From Lentilactobacillus parabuchneri DSM 5707 = NBRC 107865 (GTDB lineage: Bacteria > Bacillota > Bacilli > Lactobacillales > Lactobacillaceae), in the NCBI RefSeq assembly GCF_001435315.1, contig NZ_AZGK01000001.1, positions 376,491 to 440,490 on the forward strand: DNA of 64,000 bases, written 5' to 3'. The translations under genes were made by a program, and so were the position numbers. The notes beneath the pieces were generated by a model. The model had not been told where the DNA came from. It saw nothing but the letters and a program-made list of their open reading frames with translations, and made no database searches. Below, piece after piece: positions 53,183 through 62,394 of the stretch. Position 1 is the first letter of the stretch. The number at the start of each line of letters is the position of its first letter.

Positions 53183-55372
53183 TTATTTTTGATGATTATC
53201 AGGTAGCTCCGGAGCAGGCTTTTCTGCCGCAGGTTTGTAGTAAACCGTTCGCGGCTTTGAACCTTGTTGCTCTGAAACTAAATCTTTATCCTGCAAATGA
53301 TCAATAATGTTTGCAGCTCTATTATAACCGATTGAAAATACACGTTGAAGCTTTGACGTGGAAATTGTGTCTTCTTTTGCTATATATTTCATAACTTGTG
53401 GCATTAATCGGTCCTCGGACTGCGTTTCACTGGTCGTCTTTTTCAAACTTTCCGGGGTGAACAAATAGTGCGGCTCACCCTGCTGGCGGACAAAATCCAC
53501 GATCCCGTCAAGTTCCTGGTTGGTTACGAACGCACCTTGAAGCCGAACGGGCTGGTTGGCACCGCTACCCAAATAAAGCATGTCCCCTCGTCCAAGCAAT
53601 CGTTCCGCACCGGCAGAATCAAGAATAGTTCTGGAATCGACTTGGCTGGAAACCATGAAAGCAATTCGACTTGGAATATTATTTTTAATGGTTCCAGTCA
53701 CAATGTCAACACTTGGCCGTTGAGTCGCAACGATTAAATGAATCCCAGCAGCCCGTGCCTTTTGGGTAATTCTGACAATATAATCTTCAACTTCGCTGGA
53801 AGCAACCATCATCAAGTCGGCTAACTCATCAATAATGACCAAAATATAGGGCATTTTCAACCCAAATTCTTTTGCTTCGGTCGCTTGGCGGTTAAACTGC
53901 TCAATGTTTTTAGCCCCGGCTGCTGCCAGCTTTTCATAACGTTCATCCATTTCTTGAGTCACCCACTTTAATGCAGCAGCAGCTGTCTTGGGATCGGAGA
54001 TAACGGGTGAAAGCAAATGGGGAACCCCGTCATATGGTGCCAATTCAACCGCTTTGGGGTCAATTAGCAATAAGCGCAGATCCGCTGGAGTTGCCCTATA
54101 CAATAATGAAACCAGCAAACTATTGATAAATACACTCTTCCCGGAACCGGTTGCCCCGGCAATCAGACCATGGGGCATCTTGCGGATATCCGCAGTTCTT
54201 GGAATACCCGACAAATCAACCCCTAAAGCAGTTGTCAAAGGTGATTGACTGTTTCTAAAGTGATCGGTTGAAATAATTTCAGATAAAACTACCGGTCGGG
54301 GTTCAGGATTTGGGATCTCTATCCCGACAGTTGTCTTGCCGGGAATCGGTGCTTCAATTCGAATGTCTTTTGCGGCAAGCGCCAACTTCAAATCATCAGT
54401 TAAATTGGTGATGCGACTGACTTTCACGCCCAGTGCCAGCTTGACTTGAAACTGGGTAACGGTTGGCCCATTTGTCCAAGCAACGACCTTGGCATTAACC
54501 TTAAAGGCCGCAAATGTTTTATTCAAAATATCCGACTGGTGGGCAATCCACTCGTCAATCGAATCAGATTCCGTTGATTTTGGCTTGGCAAGCAACGATA
54601 ACGGTGGCAGTTGATACCCCCGCTCTTCGTTAACTTTTGATGTGTTTTCGGTGGTCACAGGTTGCTCTCTTCCGTTTGGTTTGTTGGATTCAAGGTTTGC
54701 ATGGTCCACCTGGGGGGACGTTTTTTTGGCAAACAAAGAAAGGTCAGGTTTACTGGCCTGTTCATGATTAATAATTGACTTGAACGATTGGCCAAGCCCG
54801 TGACGCTTCAAATTCTTTCGTGACTGTTGATTCAAATGTCGACGTTCATAGCGGCTACGGGGTTCCCGTGTCAGTTGTTCAGAACTTTTCGGTTGCTTTT
54901 GTTCCGGAACTTTTTTAGTCGTCACTAATGGTTCTTGTGCCGATTGATTAGCGTCAATTTTATCATCAGAATGATCATTTGTTGTATGAACAACATCATC
55001 TTCGACTTCGTTTTGATCGGGTGCAATCAAAATTAAATCATCATATGTAAGTCTCAGCTCACGCGTCAACTCATCGTATAACCGATGACGTCGATGCGAT
55101 TGGCTGAGAAAGTAATTCGTTTTAATTTGCTGCTTACGTTTTTCGGATTTTGAACGTTTTTGTGGTTTAAAGTTTTTGATTTCCTTCAAAAAAGCAGGCG
55201 TTTCATCATCTTGGCTATCTTGGTTAACCAAAGTTCGATCAAGAACGTGTCTTGACGGCTTTTCTTGGGTGTCTCTTACTTGTTCAGTTGTCATCTCATT
55301 AACTGGCTTTGATACCGGTTTTCTTGAAATCCCCTTACGCCGATAAAAAGCTGGTCCATCATAATGCTTCAT
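53183..55372 (-). CDS. sftA: FtsK/SpoIIIE-type DNA translocase, soluble (SftA-like)
   Basis: A 729-residue protein without any membrane segment. The N-terminal ~240 residues are highly charged and probably disordered; then the alpha-beta motor: PVSKPV-type linker, IEAPIPGKTTVGIEIPN, Walker A GATGSGKS (406-413), IDPKAVELAPY, Walker B LVIIDELADLM and the QRPSVDIVTGTIKNNIPSRIAF block, and a C-terminal gamma-type winged helix (STSKLQRVFSIGYNRAANIIDHLQDKDLV). This is the layout of Bacillus SftA (YtpS), and the neighbours ytpR, ytpP and murC are the same. It pumps DNA during division. Start ATG 55372, 6 nt after GGTGG; the previous in-frame ATG adjoins the site. Confidence 0.93.
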   Translation of the reverse strand: MKHYDGPAFYRRKGISRKPVSKPVNEMTTEQVRDTQEKPSRHVLDRTLVNQDSQDDETPAFLKEIKNFKPQKRSKSEKRKQQIKTNYFLSQSHRRHRLYDELTRELRLTYDDLILIAPDQNEVEDDVVHTTNDHSDDKIDANQSAQEPLVTTKKVPEQKQPKSSEQLTREPRSRYERRHLNQQSRKNLKRHGLGQSFKSIINHEQASKPDLSLFAKKTSPQVDHANLESNKPNGREQPVTTENTSKVNEERGYQLPPLSLLAKPKSTESDSIDEWIAHQSDILNKTFAAFKVNAKVVAWTNGPTVTQFQVKLALGVKVSRITNLTDDLKLALAAKDIRIEAPIPGKTTVGIEIPNPEPRPVVLSEIISTDHFRNSQSPLTTALGVDLSGIPRTADIRKMPHGLIAGATGSGKSVFINSLLVSLLYRATPADLRLLLIDPKAVELAPYDGVPHLLSPVISDPKTAAAALKWVTQEMDERYEKLAAAGAKNIEQFNRQATEAKEFGLKMPYILVIIDELADLMMVASSEVEDYIVRITQKARAAGIHLIVATQRPSVDIVTGTIKNNIPSRIAFMVSSQVDSRTILDSAGAERLLGRGDMLYLGSGANQPVRLQGAFVTNQELDGIVDFVRQQGEPHYLFTPESLKKTTSETQSEDRLMPQVMKYIAKEDTISTSKLQRVFSIGYNRAANIIDHLQDKDLVSEQQGSKPRTVYYKPAAEKPAPELPDNHQK

Positions 55373-55392
55373 ACTCATCCACCCAAAATAGT

Positions 55393-56031
55393 TTAGTCAA
55401 ATAAATGTTGTGCCTTTTTGAAATCAAATGCCGTTCCCACTTGATAATCATCCGGTAAAATCAATGCCCCGGGAACTTGTGGGGCATTGGGCAAAGCCAA
55501 CTCACGACCTGAACAGATCATGCCTTCACTTTTAACGCCCCGCAATTCACCAGGCCAAATGATCTGGCCATCTGGCATCATCGCGCCACTCAAAGCAACG
55601 ACAACCTTAATATGTTCGCGCATATTCGGCGACCCGCTAACAATCTGCAATTTCTTATCACGACCGATGTCAGTTGTGGCAATTTGCAAATGATTTGAAT
55701 TAGGGTGATCTTCAAGTGATTCGACATAGCCCACCACAAATTTCGGTTGATCATCGAATTCGACATCCCCCGGAAAACCATGGTTGGTTAAATAATCGTT
55801 CAGCTTCTGAACCTGTTCGCTGGTCAAGTTGACTTGACCGTTTTCTGTGACAATCTCAGGAAGAATTTCACTCGCCTTTAAAAAGTTGTATCCCAACGTC
55901 CGGTTAGTCTTTTCATCGAAAATTCGGGCGACGTCATCATGAATGGACACTTGTTGATCGGTGACATCCGGATTCATAATCAGGACCATTGTGTCACCAG
56001 TACTTTGTGGGTTATAACTTGCGATTAACAT
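55393..56031 (-). CDS. ytpR: YtpR family tRNA-binding domain protein
   Basis: A 212-residue protein: a DUF4479 N-terminal domain followed by an EMAP-type tRNA-binding OB fold (VVGYVESLEDHPNSNHLQIATTDIG...VSGSPNMREHIKVVVALSGAMMPDGQIIWPGELRGVKSEGMICS), like the pheT N-terminus. Function unknown. Between the thioredoxin gene and sftA, in the Bacillus order. Confidence 0.94.
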   Translation of the reverse strand: MLIASYNPQSTGDTMVLIMNPDVTDQQVSIHDDVARIFDEKTNRTLGYNFLKASEILPEIVTENGQVNLTSEQVQKLNDYLTNHGFPGDVEFDDQPKFVVGYVESLEDHPNSNHLQIATTDIGRDKKLQIVSGSPNMREHIKVVVALSGAMMPDGQIIWPGELRGVKSEGMICSGRELALPNAPQVPGALILPDDYQVGTAFDFKKAQHLFD

Positions 56032-56055
56032 TTCAAAATTCCTTCCAACGATTAA

Positions 56056-56391
56056 TTATTTTTCAACAGTACTTGCTAATGAGTTAATGAAACTTTCAAC
56101 TTCTTGCTTCGTTTTACGGTCGCCATTGTTGAATCGACCAATTTCTTGGCCATCTGAATAAGCAACAAAGCTTGGGATGCCCATAATGCCCATTTCGCCG
56201 GCTAAATCGATATTTTCGTCACGATCGACCTTTAAAAAGGTATAGTCAGGATATTCGGCTTCAATTGCAGGCATTGCGGGTTTGATAAACCGGCAGTCCG
56301 GGCACCAGTCCGCCGTAAAGAACAGCATATACTTGCCGCTTTGCAGTTGTTTGGTGAGGTCAGTTAAATTTGTTTTTGCTAAATCTTTCAC
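56056..56391 (-). CDS. ytpP: Thioredoxin family protein (YtpP-like)
   Basis: The thioredoxin fold has the motif C-P-D-C in FTADWCPDCRFIKPAMPAIE and the cis-proline MGIPSFVAYSDG. Predicted cytoplasmic; probably thiol-disulfide exchange. Of several in-frame starts, GTG at 56391 is best placed: GGAGG lies 9 nt upstream, while the ATG at 56400 directly abuts GGAGG and the longer frames have no site. From GTG the protein is 111 residues. Confidence 0.9.
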   Translation of the reverse strand: MKDLAKTNLTDLTKQLQSGKYMLFFTADWCPDCRFIKPAMPAIEAEYPDYTFLKVDRDENIDLAGEMGIMGIPSFVAYSDGQEIGRFNNGDRKTKQEVESFINSLASTVEK

Positions 56392-56520
56392 AGTGATCAT
56401 CCTCCACTTACTAATGTAAAGTACATTGTAACGCAAATCGATAGTCTTCAGTTCAAGTTTGCTCATCATCCCTGAATAGATTAAAGTATACCTAATTACA
56501 TAAAAGAAAAAGGTGTCGAA

Positions 56521-56832
56521 ATGAAAAAACAAACGCTCCTCTACGGAATCTCTTTAGCAGCATTGGCTGCCAGTTACTATGCCCTATCCAAATCAAATAA
56601 AAGCCGTGAAAAATATTTTGCGGCTATTGTTAAGAATACCAGAGAATTGGCGACATTGAAAGACCTTCAGTATCTTGGAAGCTGGAGTATTGAACCCTTG
56701 CCTGACCAAATGAACGTTCCATTTCACTTTGGCTATAATTTTGTGGATAACAACGGCCAACTTCGGTCAGAAGAATACTGGGTTAACGATGCAACCGGCA
56801 AAATTCTTAATCACCAGGTTGTTCAGTTATAA
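56521..56832 (+). CDS. Small membrane-anchored protein, function unknown
   Basis: 103 residues: a short basic start and an N-terminal hydrophobic stretch (TLLYGISLAALAASYYAL) that is a membrane anchor or signal, then a soluble domain with IEPLPDQMNVPFHFGYNFVDNNGQLRSEEYWVND. No family recognised; the end NDATGKILNHQVVQL resembles small PepSY-like beta-alpha units, but I cannot establish this. AAGGTGTCGAA precedes the ATG. Its last 26 nt overlap the convergent trmB gene. Confidence 0.75.
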   Translation: MKKQTLLYGISLAALAASYYALSKSNKSREKYFAAIVKNTRELATLKDLQYLGSWSIEPLPDQMNVPFHFGYNFVDNNGQLRSEEYWVNDATGKILNHQVVQL

Positions 56833-57463
56833 AATGCGCGATCAACTTATAAATTGGTCCCTTGGGACTGAATTTTTGCTCATATTCGGTTTCAACATTT
56901 GATTCGTTTTCCGGTGATTGGTGTAAATCCAACGATACGTACTCAAATGTCATCGGAAAATTGTTCATGGTCACCAAAGTATATTCAAACAGGCCCCGAT
57001 TATCGGTCTTAAATTCAATATTGCCGTCGTCTGCCAATACCGTTTGATAAGTTTTTAAAAACAGTGGTGACGTTAATCGCCGTTTAGCGTGACGTTTCTT
57101 TGGCCATGGATCAGAAAAATTCAAAAAGATTTTTTGAACTTCATTTTTGTAAAACAGTTCATCCAAATTGGCCCCGTCCGTCAATACGAATTGAACATTA
57201 GGCAATGGATTATCCATGAAGGTTCTAAGGGCGGTTGCAATGACAGATGTCTGCAATTCAATCCCGATATAATTGATCTCGGGATGCAGCTTGGCAGTTT
57301 CAATAATAAACCGCCCCTTGCCAATCCCGACTTCAACATTTAGTGGCTGTTGCTTGGCAAATCGTTGCTGCCACTTTCCCAACCACTTTTTAGGGTCGGT
57401 CACAATATAATCGCCGTGGTCCTGAATATATTTTTCAGCCCATGGCTTTTTTCTTATCCGCAT
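56807..57463 (-). CDS. trmB: tRNA (guanine-N7-)-methyltransferase
   Basis: Methylates G46. The 218-residue protein has the SAM site NVEVGIGKGRFIIETAKLHP, the FSDPWPKKRHAKRRLTSP motif and the C-terminal TEYEQKFSPKGPIYKL. Convergently overlaps the small membrane protein gene by 26 bp at its 3' end. Confidence 0.97.
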   Translation of the reverse strand: MRIRKKPWAEKYIQDHGDYIVTDPKKWLGKWQQRFAKQQPLNVEVGIGKGRFIIETAKLHPEINYIGIELQTSVIATALRTFMDNPLPNVQFVLTDGANLDELFYKNEVQKIFLNFSDPWPKKRHAKRRLTSPLFLKTYQTVLADDGNIEFKTDNRGLFEYTLVTMNNFPMTFEYVSLDLHQSPENESNVETEYEQKFSPKGPIYKLIAHFITEQPGD

Positions 57464-57489
57464 ATCATTCTCCTATTAAATTCAAAATT

Positions 57490-58713
57490 TTATCGAGTGC
57501 GCTCGCTTCGTGCCAAGCGCCGTGGAATGTAAAGGTAAACAAACGCCCAAATTTCAAGTGCCTCAGCGACGATCACACCGACAACCGTCATTAAGCTTGA
57601 GAAGTTAACGGCGATGACCGCAATGGCAAAGATCAGCGACACAATGCTCAGCATATACAGGAGAACGCGTTGGAAACTTTTCATCTGGTACTGATCAGTA
57701 ATCGGATACACGTGGACAAACACATTATCAGAAAAGTGGAAGTAAAACGGAATCAGCTGAAATCCAATCAGGTAGACAAACAATAAGCTTAAAAAGATTG
57801 GCAGAATTTCGCCCTTTACAAAGACTAAGAACACCGTTCCGATCACCATCAGCCGAAAATACAAGCCGCTCATTTCGTTATCTCGAATAATCCCATGGGC
57901 ATACAAATACAGATATGTGTTTTTCGGGATCAACTTGATTCGACCTAAAATGCCATCAAGATAACGACGTCGCCTAATTGATCCTTGCAGCATTGGGACG
58001 TCGGTAAACAAGTTAAAGAACTGATAAACGGTGTGCATCCGGCTGTTTTCATCGTCAATCATTACTTTCCAGTCGATAGGATATCTTGACCAGTTTCTGC
58101 GACTATAATAACTGATGCCTAAAGCCACTATGGCCAAAGCAAGTCCCAACCAGTAATTAAGATAGATTGATAGACTAATTGACACAACTGGAATTAGGAA
58201 GCGAAACAAAAAGTGGTTGGAAAGCAAACGATTATTTAAACGGTATTTTCTGGCAAAGTCTGTATTTAACCAGGTTACTTTAAGGATGATAAGGGTTGCC
58301 AGTAAAAGGTACAAATCAGTTGCGGTCGTCTGCATCGTCACCTGAACGAATGGCATCAACAAAACCCAAAAGAGGACTTGAACAGCAATTGCCAAGCCGA
58401 GGCTGTAATGAAATGCCCGTTTGAGGTACGCAAAAAACGCGGCTTCCTGTGGGAACAAGAAAACGTAGTCCGGATCTTCAACCAGGGTCGCGAACCGGCC
58501 AAGCTGGACACTCACTAAGAGGATCGCAATGGCCACAATTGGTGCCCACCATAATCCCGTGTGAAGTGTCTTTAAAACATTGGAATAGTAATACCCCAGG
58601 CCGCCAATCATAAACAGCAGTGCCAAGACAAAGTAGTCATTAAACACCAGCCTAAGGTATTTCATCATTTCTTTGAGATGGATGACCAGACGCTGCTTAA
58701 ATAACTGTCTCAT
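57490..58713 (-). CDS. ecsB: ABC transporter permease EcsB
   Basis: A 407-residue polytopic protein of about ten helices of the EcsB family (starts LFKQRLVIHLKEMMKYLRLVFNDYFVLALLFMIGGLGYYYSNVLK). With EcsA it forms the Ecs exporter, which in Bacillus influences secretion and membrane-protease activity. Overlaps ecsA by 4 bp. Confidence 0.94.
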   Translation of the reverse strand: MRQLFKQRLVIHLKEMMKYLRLVFNDYFVLALLFMIGGLGYYYSNVLKTLHTGLWWAPIVAIAILLVSVQLGRFATLVEDPDYVFLFPQEAAFFAYLKRAFHYSLGLAIAVQVLFWVLLMPFVQVTMQTTATDLYLLLATLIILKVTWLNTDFARKYRLNNRLLSNHFLFRFLIPVVSISLSIYLNYWLGLALAIVALGISYYSRRNWSRYPIDWKVMIDDENSRMHTVYQFFNLFTDVPMLQGSIRRRRYLDGILGRIKLIPKNTYLYLYAHGIIRDNEMSGLYFRLMVIGTVFLVFVKGEILPIFLSLLFVYLIGFQLIPFYFHFSDNVFVHVYPITDQYQMKSFQRVLLYMLSIVSLIFAIAVIAVNFSSLMTVVGVIVAEALEIWAFVYLYIPRRLARSERTR

Positions 58714-59447
58714 GAAGCATCGCCTTCCCTTGCCAACGTCAGATAAATATCATTGAGCGATTCACCCGCATTTGGAAATGCCTGGCGAAGCTCTTCAATC
58801 GTTCCCTCGGTCCGGACCTGACCATCATGTAACAGCACAAAGCGATCACAATATCGTTGCGCCGTATCAAGAACATGGGTGGACATCAAAATGCTGGCAC
58901 CCTGCTTTTTGCGTTCAGAGATTAAATTTAATAAGTCATTGACCGCCAAGGGGTCTAATCCCAAAAACGGTTCATCAATGATAAATAGTTTGGCATCCGT
59001 CAAAAATGCACAAACGATCATGACTTTTTGACGCATCCCTTTTGAAAAGTTGTCAGGAAACCAATCTAATTTGTTATCCAGTCTAAAAAGCTTTAATAAC
59101 TGATGAGCACGTTTCCAGGCTGCATCCTGATCGAGATTGTAAGCCAACATGGTCATTTCCAAGTGCTCTTTTAAAGTCAGTTCCTTATAAACGATCGGTT
59201 GTTCGGGAATATAAGCAATTTGTTCTTTGTATTTTTTGACGTCATCTGTTAAAGACGTCCCATTAATTTTAATTGTTCCTTTAAATGGCGTTAATAAGCC
59301 AATAATGTGATTGATAGTGGTTGACTTGCCGGCGCCATTAAGTCCAATCAGGCCGACTAATTCACCATCCTTGACGTCAAAACTGACGTCTTTTAAAACA
59401 GGTACTTGAGAATATCCACCTACAAGGTTGGAAATTTCTAAGGTCAT
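58710..59447 (-). CDS. ecsA: ABC transporter ATP-binding protein EcsA
   Basis: A 245-residue ATPase: Walker A GLNGAGKST, Q-loop near IPEQPIVYKELT, signature FSKGMRQKV, Walker B LFIIDEPFLGLDP, H-loop STHVLDTA. Start at the second of two ATGs (59447), 6 nt after GGAGG; the first (59450) is 3 nt after it. Divergent from hit with a clear promoter. Confidence 0.95.
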   Translation of the reverse strand: MTLEISNLVGGYSQVPVLKDVSFDVKDGELVGLIGLNGAGKSTTINHIIGLLTPFKGTIKINGTSLTDDVKKYKEQIAYIPEQPIVYKELTLKEHLEMTMLAYNLDQDAAWKRAHQLLKLFRLDNKLDWFPDNFSKGMRQKVMIVCAFLTDAKLFIIDEPFLGLDPLAVNDLLNLISERKKQGASILMSTHVLDTAQRYCDRFVLLHDGQVRTEGTIEELRQAFPNAGESLNDIYLTLAREGDAS

Positions 59448-59484
59448 CATTTACCTCCGTGTTCATCATAAATTTACAAACAAG

Positions 59485-59513
59485 ATTATACCATATAAAT
59501 ATTGCCCTTTGAA
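59485..59513 (-). promoter_or_regulatory. ecsAB promoter
   Basis: TTCAAA (59513-59508), 17-bp spacer and TATAAT (59490-59485) preceded by TGG, an extended -10, on the minus strand. Confidence 0.7.
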
Positions 59514-59533
59514 TTCGGCAGAAACCACATTGA

Positions 59534-59542
59534 TGTTATAAT
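59534..59542 (+). promoter_or_regulatory. hit promoter, extended -10
   Basis: TGTTATAAT (TG-N-TATAAT) on the plus strand, about 35 bp before the hit start; no good -35, as expected for extended -10 promoters. Confidence 0.6.
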
Positions 59543-59575
59543 ACCAGTAGTGTTCACAGAAAGAAGGTAGAGATT

Positions 59576-60004
59576 TTGAAAGATTGTATTTTTTGTAAGA
59601 TTGTTAGAAATGAAATCCCGAGTTATACCGTTTATGAGGATGACATTGTTAAAGCGTTTCTCGATATTTCTCAGGGGACGCCGGGACATACGTTGGTTAT
59701 TCCTAAGAAACATATCGCAAATATCTTCGAGTATGATGAAGAGCTTGCCAGCGAAGTTTTCGCGCGAATTCCAAAGATTGCCCGGGCTGTCAAGGCTTCC
59801 AATCCTGACATCAAAGGAATGAACATTTTGAACAACAATGGCCAGGTCGCCTACCAATCCGTTTTCCACTCTCATTTTCACTTGGTGCCAAGATACACCA
59901 GCAATGATGACTTCAAGATGATCTTCAAGGATAATTCTAACAAGTATTCTCCGGACCAACTTAAAGAAATTCAAGAATCAATTGAACAGCATATGGGTGA
60001 TTAA
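59576..60004 (+). CDS. hit: HIT family protein (nucleotide hydrolase/transferase)
   Basis: A 142-residue histidine-triad protein: N-terminal CIFCKIVRNEIPSY, the middle GHTLVIPKKHI and the HIT motif HSHFHLVPRY. Hint-like hydrolysis of nucleoside phosphoramidates is typical. The start is TTG at 59576 after AAGGTAG; no ATG is nearby. Followed by an overlapping gene (TAATG). Confidence 0.95.
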   Translation: MKDCIFCKIVRNEIPSYTVYEDDIVKAFLDISQGTPGHTLVIPKKHIANIFEYDEELASEVFARIPKIARAVKASNPDIKGMNILNNNGQVAYQSVFHSHFHLVPRYTSNDDFKMIFKDNSNKYSPDQLKEIQESIEQHMGD

Positions 60005-60312
60005 TGATGAAAACAGTCTTTAAAATTATGGGCGCCACGGCAGTCGTTGCCGGTGCCTACTTGTACAGCCGAAACGAAACCCCGTCTGAATTCGTCGAGC
60101 GGGCCAAATCGACCTATTATGATAAGAAACAAAAGACTGCGGACTGGAAGGATGCCTATGACGGTTTCAAAGACGCGATGGCTCACTTCAAATCCCAGCT
60201 GCCCATCCTCGAATCGACGGTCTCTGAAATTCAAAGGGACGTGGACGACGCGATGTTTAAAATCCAACCGCGGCTCGAAGAAATTAATAAATATTCTGAA
60301 AAAATGAAGTAA
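60004..60312 (+). CDS. Small YtxH-like protein, function unknown
   Basis: 102 residues: N-terminal hydrophobic anchor (TVFKIMGATAVVAGAYLYSR) followed by a helical, coiled-coil-like charged region (residues 35-100). Resembles YtxH-like proteins in layout only. Coupled to hit by a TAATG junction; prsA follows, so it may be envelope-related. Confidence 0.75.
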   Translation: MMKTVFKIMGATAVVAGAYLYSRNETPSEFVERAKSTYYDKKQKTADWKDAYDGFKDAMAHFKSQLPILESTVSEIQRDVDDAMFKIQPRLEEINKYSEKMK

Positions 60313-60335
60313 AATTCCAAACAAAATATGAATAT

Positions 60336-60363
60336 TTGTTTAAATTCTTTGCGGCATTATATA
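60336..60363 (+). promoter_or_regulatory. prsA promoter candidate
   Basis: TTGTTT (60336-60341), 16-bp spacer and TATATA (60358-60363), about 80 bp before the start codon. Confidence 0.45.
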
Positions 60364-60442
60364 AAAAACGGTTATTATGTTATTATTGTCAAGAACGTTT
60401 GCTTTGCAGACGAATACTTTTAGGAAATGGATGTGTTTTTGT

Positions 60443-61324
60443 ATGAAAAAATGGCTAATCGTTTTAGCCGGCGTACTGATGAGTTTTACTCTTGCAGCTT
60501 GTGGCAGCAAAACTGTTGCAACAACTAACGGCGGTAAAATTACAGAAAGTGCTTATTACAGCAGCTTGAAGAGTACCTCAAGTGGTAAACAAGTATTGCA
60601 ACAAATGATCTTAAACAAGGTCTTGGAAAAACAATACGGTAAGGATGTTACGAGCAAACAAGTTAACAGTGAATTTGCCAAGTACAAGAAGCAATACGGT
60701 TCATCGTTTAACTCAGTTCTTCAACAAAACAGCATGACTGCTTCATCATTGAAGGATTCAATTCGTTCAAACCTCTTATTGAAGGAAGCTGTTAAGCACA
60801 ACATCACAATTACTGATGCGCAATTAAAGACTCAATTCAAGTCATACCAACCAAAGGTAACTGTTAACCAAATCTTGGTTTCAAAGAAATCAACTGCAGA
60901 AACAGTTATCAAACAACTTAAGGCCGGCAAGAGCTTCTCAAGCTTGGCTAAAAAGTATTCAACTGACACCGCAACTAAGAACAAGGGTGGCCGAATTTCA
61001 CCATTCGACAACACCAACACAACGTTGGACTCTAACTTCAAGACTGCTGCCTTCAAGTTAAAGAACGGCGAATATACTAAGACCCCTGTTAAGACTCAGT
61101 ATGGTTACCAAGTTATTCAAATGGTTAACCATCCAGCCAAGGGAACTTACAAACAACATGAAGCTGAATTAAAGGATCAAATCGTGACATCAAAGATGTC
61201 TGACAGCAACACCTTGCATTCAGTTGTATCAAAGGTTCTTAAGAAAGGTAAAGTTACCATCCAAGATAAAGACCTTCAAAACGTCTTATCAGATTACCTC
61301 TCAACTAGTTCAACTAAGAAGTAA
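60443..61324 (+). CDS. prsA: Foldase PrsA (peptidyl-prolyl isomerase lipoprotein)
   Basis: A 293-residue lipoprotein with lipobox LAA-C20 and, after an N-terminal chaperone region, a parvulin-type PPIase domain ([35 protein letters not shown] ... GGRISPF). Assists folding of exported proteins at the membrane-wall interface. An in-frame ATG at 60431, 5 nt after AGGA, would add MCFC; the conserved signal starts at 60443. Codon bias suggests high expression. Neighbours ecs, hit, yhaM as in Bacillus. Confidence 0.95.
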   Translation: MKKWLIVLAGVLMSFTLAACGSKTVATTNGGKITESAYYSSLKSTSSGKQVLQQMILNKVLEKQYGKDVTSKQVNSEFAKYKKQYGSSFNSVLQQNSMTASSLKDSIRSNLLLKEAVKHNITITDAQLKTQFKSYQPKVTVNQILVSKKSTAETVIKQLKAGKSFSSLAKKYSTDTATKNKGGRISPFDNTNTTLDSNFKTAAFKLKNGEYTKTPVKTQYGYQVIQMVNHPAKGTYKQHEAELKDQIVTSKMSDSNTLHSVVSKVLKKGKVTIQDKDLQNVLSDYLSTSSTKK

Positions 61325-61338
61325 TTAAAATCGTTCAT

Positions 61339-61375
61339 AGAAAAGGGATTGGACAAATTGTCCAATCCCTTTTTA
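61339..61375. terminator. Bidirectional terminator (prsA/yhaM)
   Basis: GGGATTGGACA-AAT-TGTCCAATCCC with flanking A-run and T-run between convergent prsA and yhaM. Confidence 0.9.
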
Positions 61376-61387
61376 GTTACTCATCAA

Positions 61388-62383
61388 TTATAAAAGCTCA
61401 CCTTGCGTCGGTTTGTCAGGCTTTTGTTTTGGTTCAATCACCTTTTTGGGTTTATAAAAGCGCCGATTATCAAGCCCAAATACCCGGTCACTAAATTCAC
61501 CCGGCTGGACATTCTTCAAAGCGCCCTGGATCATAACAATTGTGGCGTCTAATTCATCCAAATGGTGTAAAATCTCTGCCTCCAACATCTTTGGCCGCTC
61601 CGGCGAACCGTATTCAAGCAATCCGTGATGGGATAAAACCATGTGCCGAAGCATAATTAAGTCCTGGGAGCCCTGATCGATTCCTAGTTTGTCGGCAGCT
61701 TCCACGATTTCTGCATCCATGATACTTAAATGCCCCAATAAATCGCCCGCTAAGGTGTACTCTGTGGCAATTGGACCGGAAAGCTCGGTCGTTTTACCCA
61801 AATCATGGAGAATCGCCCCAGCGTACAATAACGGGGCATTGATACCATCGTATTGACTGACGATGGCATGAGCTTGTTTTAGAATCGAAATCGTATGAAA
61901 TGCCAAGCCACCTGCAAAATCATGGTGGTTGGACTTTGCTGCCGGAAAATCATAAAAGCGATCAGCATGTTTTGTAATCAGCGCCCTGACAACCCGGTTG
62001 TAAGTGGCGTTGGTAATCTCGAAGATTGTCTGGTTAATATATTCTTCCATCTGGTCTCGTGACATGCCAGCCTTTTTGATAAACATCAGCGGATCATGGG
62101 GTTCGCTTTGGTTGGCCAGCCGCATAGACAGAATTTTAATCTGTGGGGAATTCATGTACACTTCCCGCTTTCCCTTCAGTAAAACTACCTTGCCGGCCAC
62201 AAACTCCTTGGCATTTTCGGGGGTTGCATCCCAAAATTTGCCGGAAATATCGCCTGATTTATCTTGAAACACCAGTGACAAAAACATGTTTCCATTCTTG
62301 GCAACCCGCTTTTTGGCGTCCTTTAAGAGCACGTACATTTCAAACTGTTCATTCAACTTAACATCCATTAACTGCTTTGCCAT
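61388..62383 (-). CDS. yhaM: 3'-5' exoribonuclease YhaM
   Basis: A 331-residue protein: N-terminal OB fold (EMYVLLKDAKKRVAKNGNMFLSLVFQDKSGDISGKFWDATPENAKEF) and a C-terminal HD domain with HHDFAGGLAFHTISILKQA, AGAILHDLGKT and the HMVLSHHG motif. Degrades RNA 3' to 5' in Firmicutes. 11 bp after the YhaN-like gene, likely one operon. Confidence 0.96.
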   Translation of the reverse strand: MAKQLMDVKLNEQFEMYVLLKDAKKRVAKNGNMFLSLVFQDKSGDISGKFWDATPENAKEFVAGKVVLLKGKREVYMNSPQIKILSMRLANQSEPHDPLMFIKKAGMSRDQMEEYINQTIFEITNATYNRVVRALITKHADRFYDFPAAKSNHHDFAGGLAFHTISILKQAHAIVSQYDGINAPLLYAGAILHDLGKTTELSGPIATEYTLAGDLLGHLSIMDAEIVEAADKLGIDQGSQDLIMLRHMVLSHHGLLEYGSPERPKMLEAEILHHLDELDATIVMIQGALKNVQPGEFSDRVFGLDNRRFYKPKKVIEPKQKPDKPTQGELL

Positions 62384-62394
62384 GAAACCACCTC

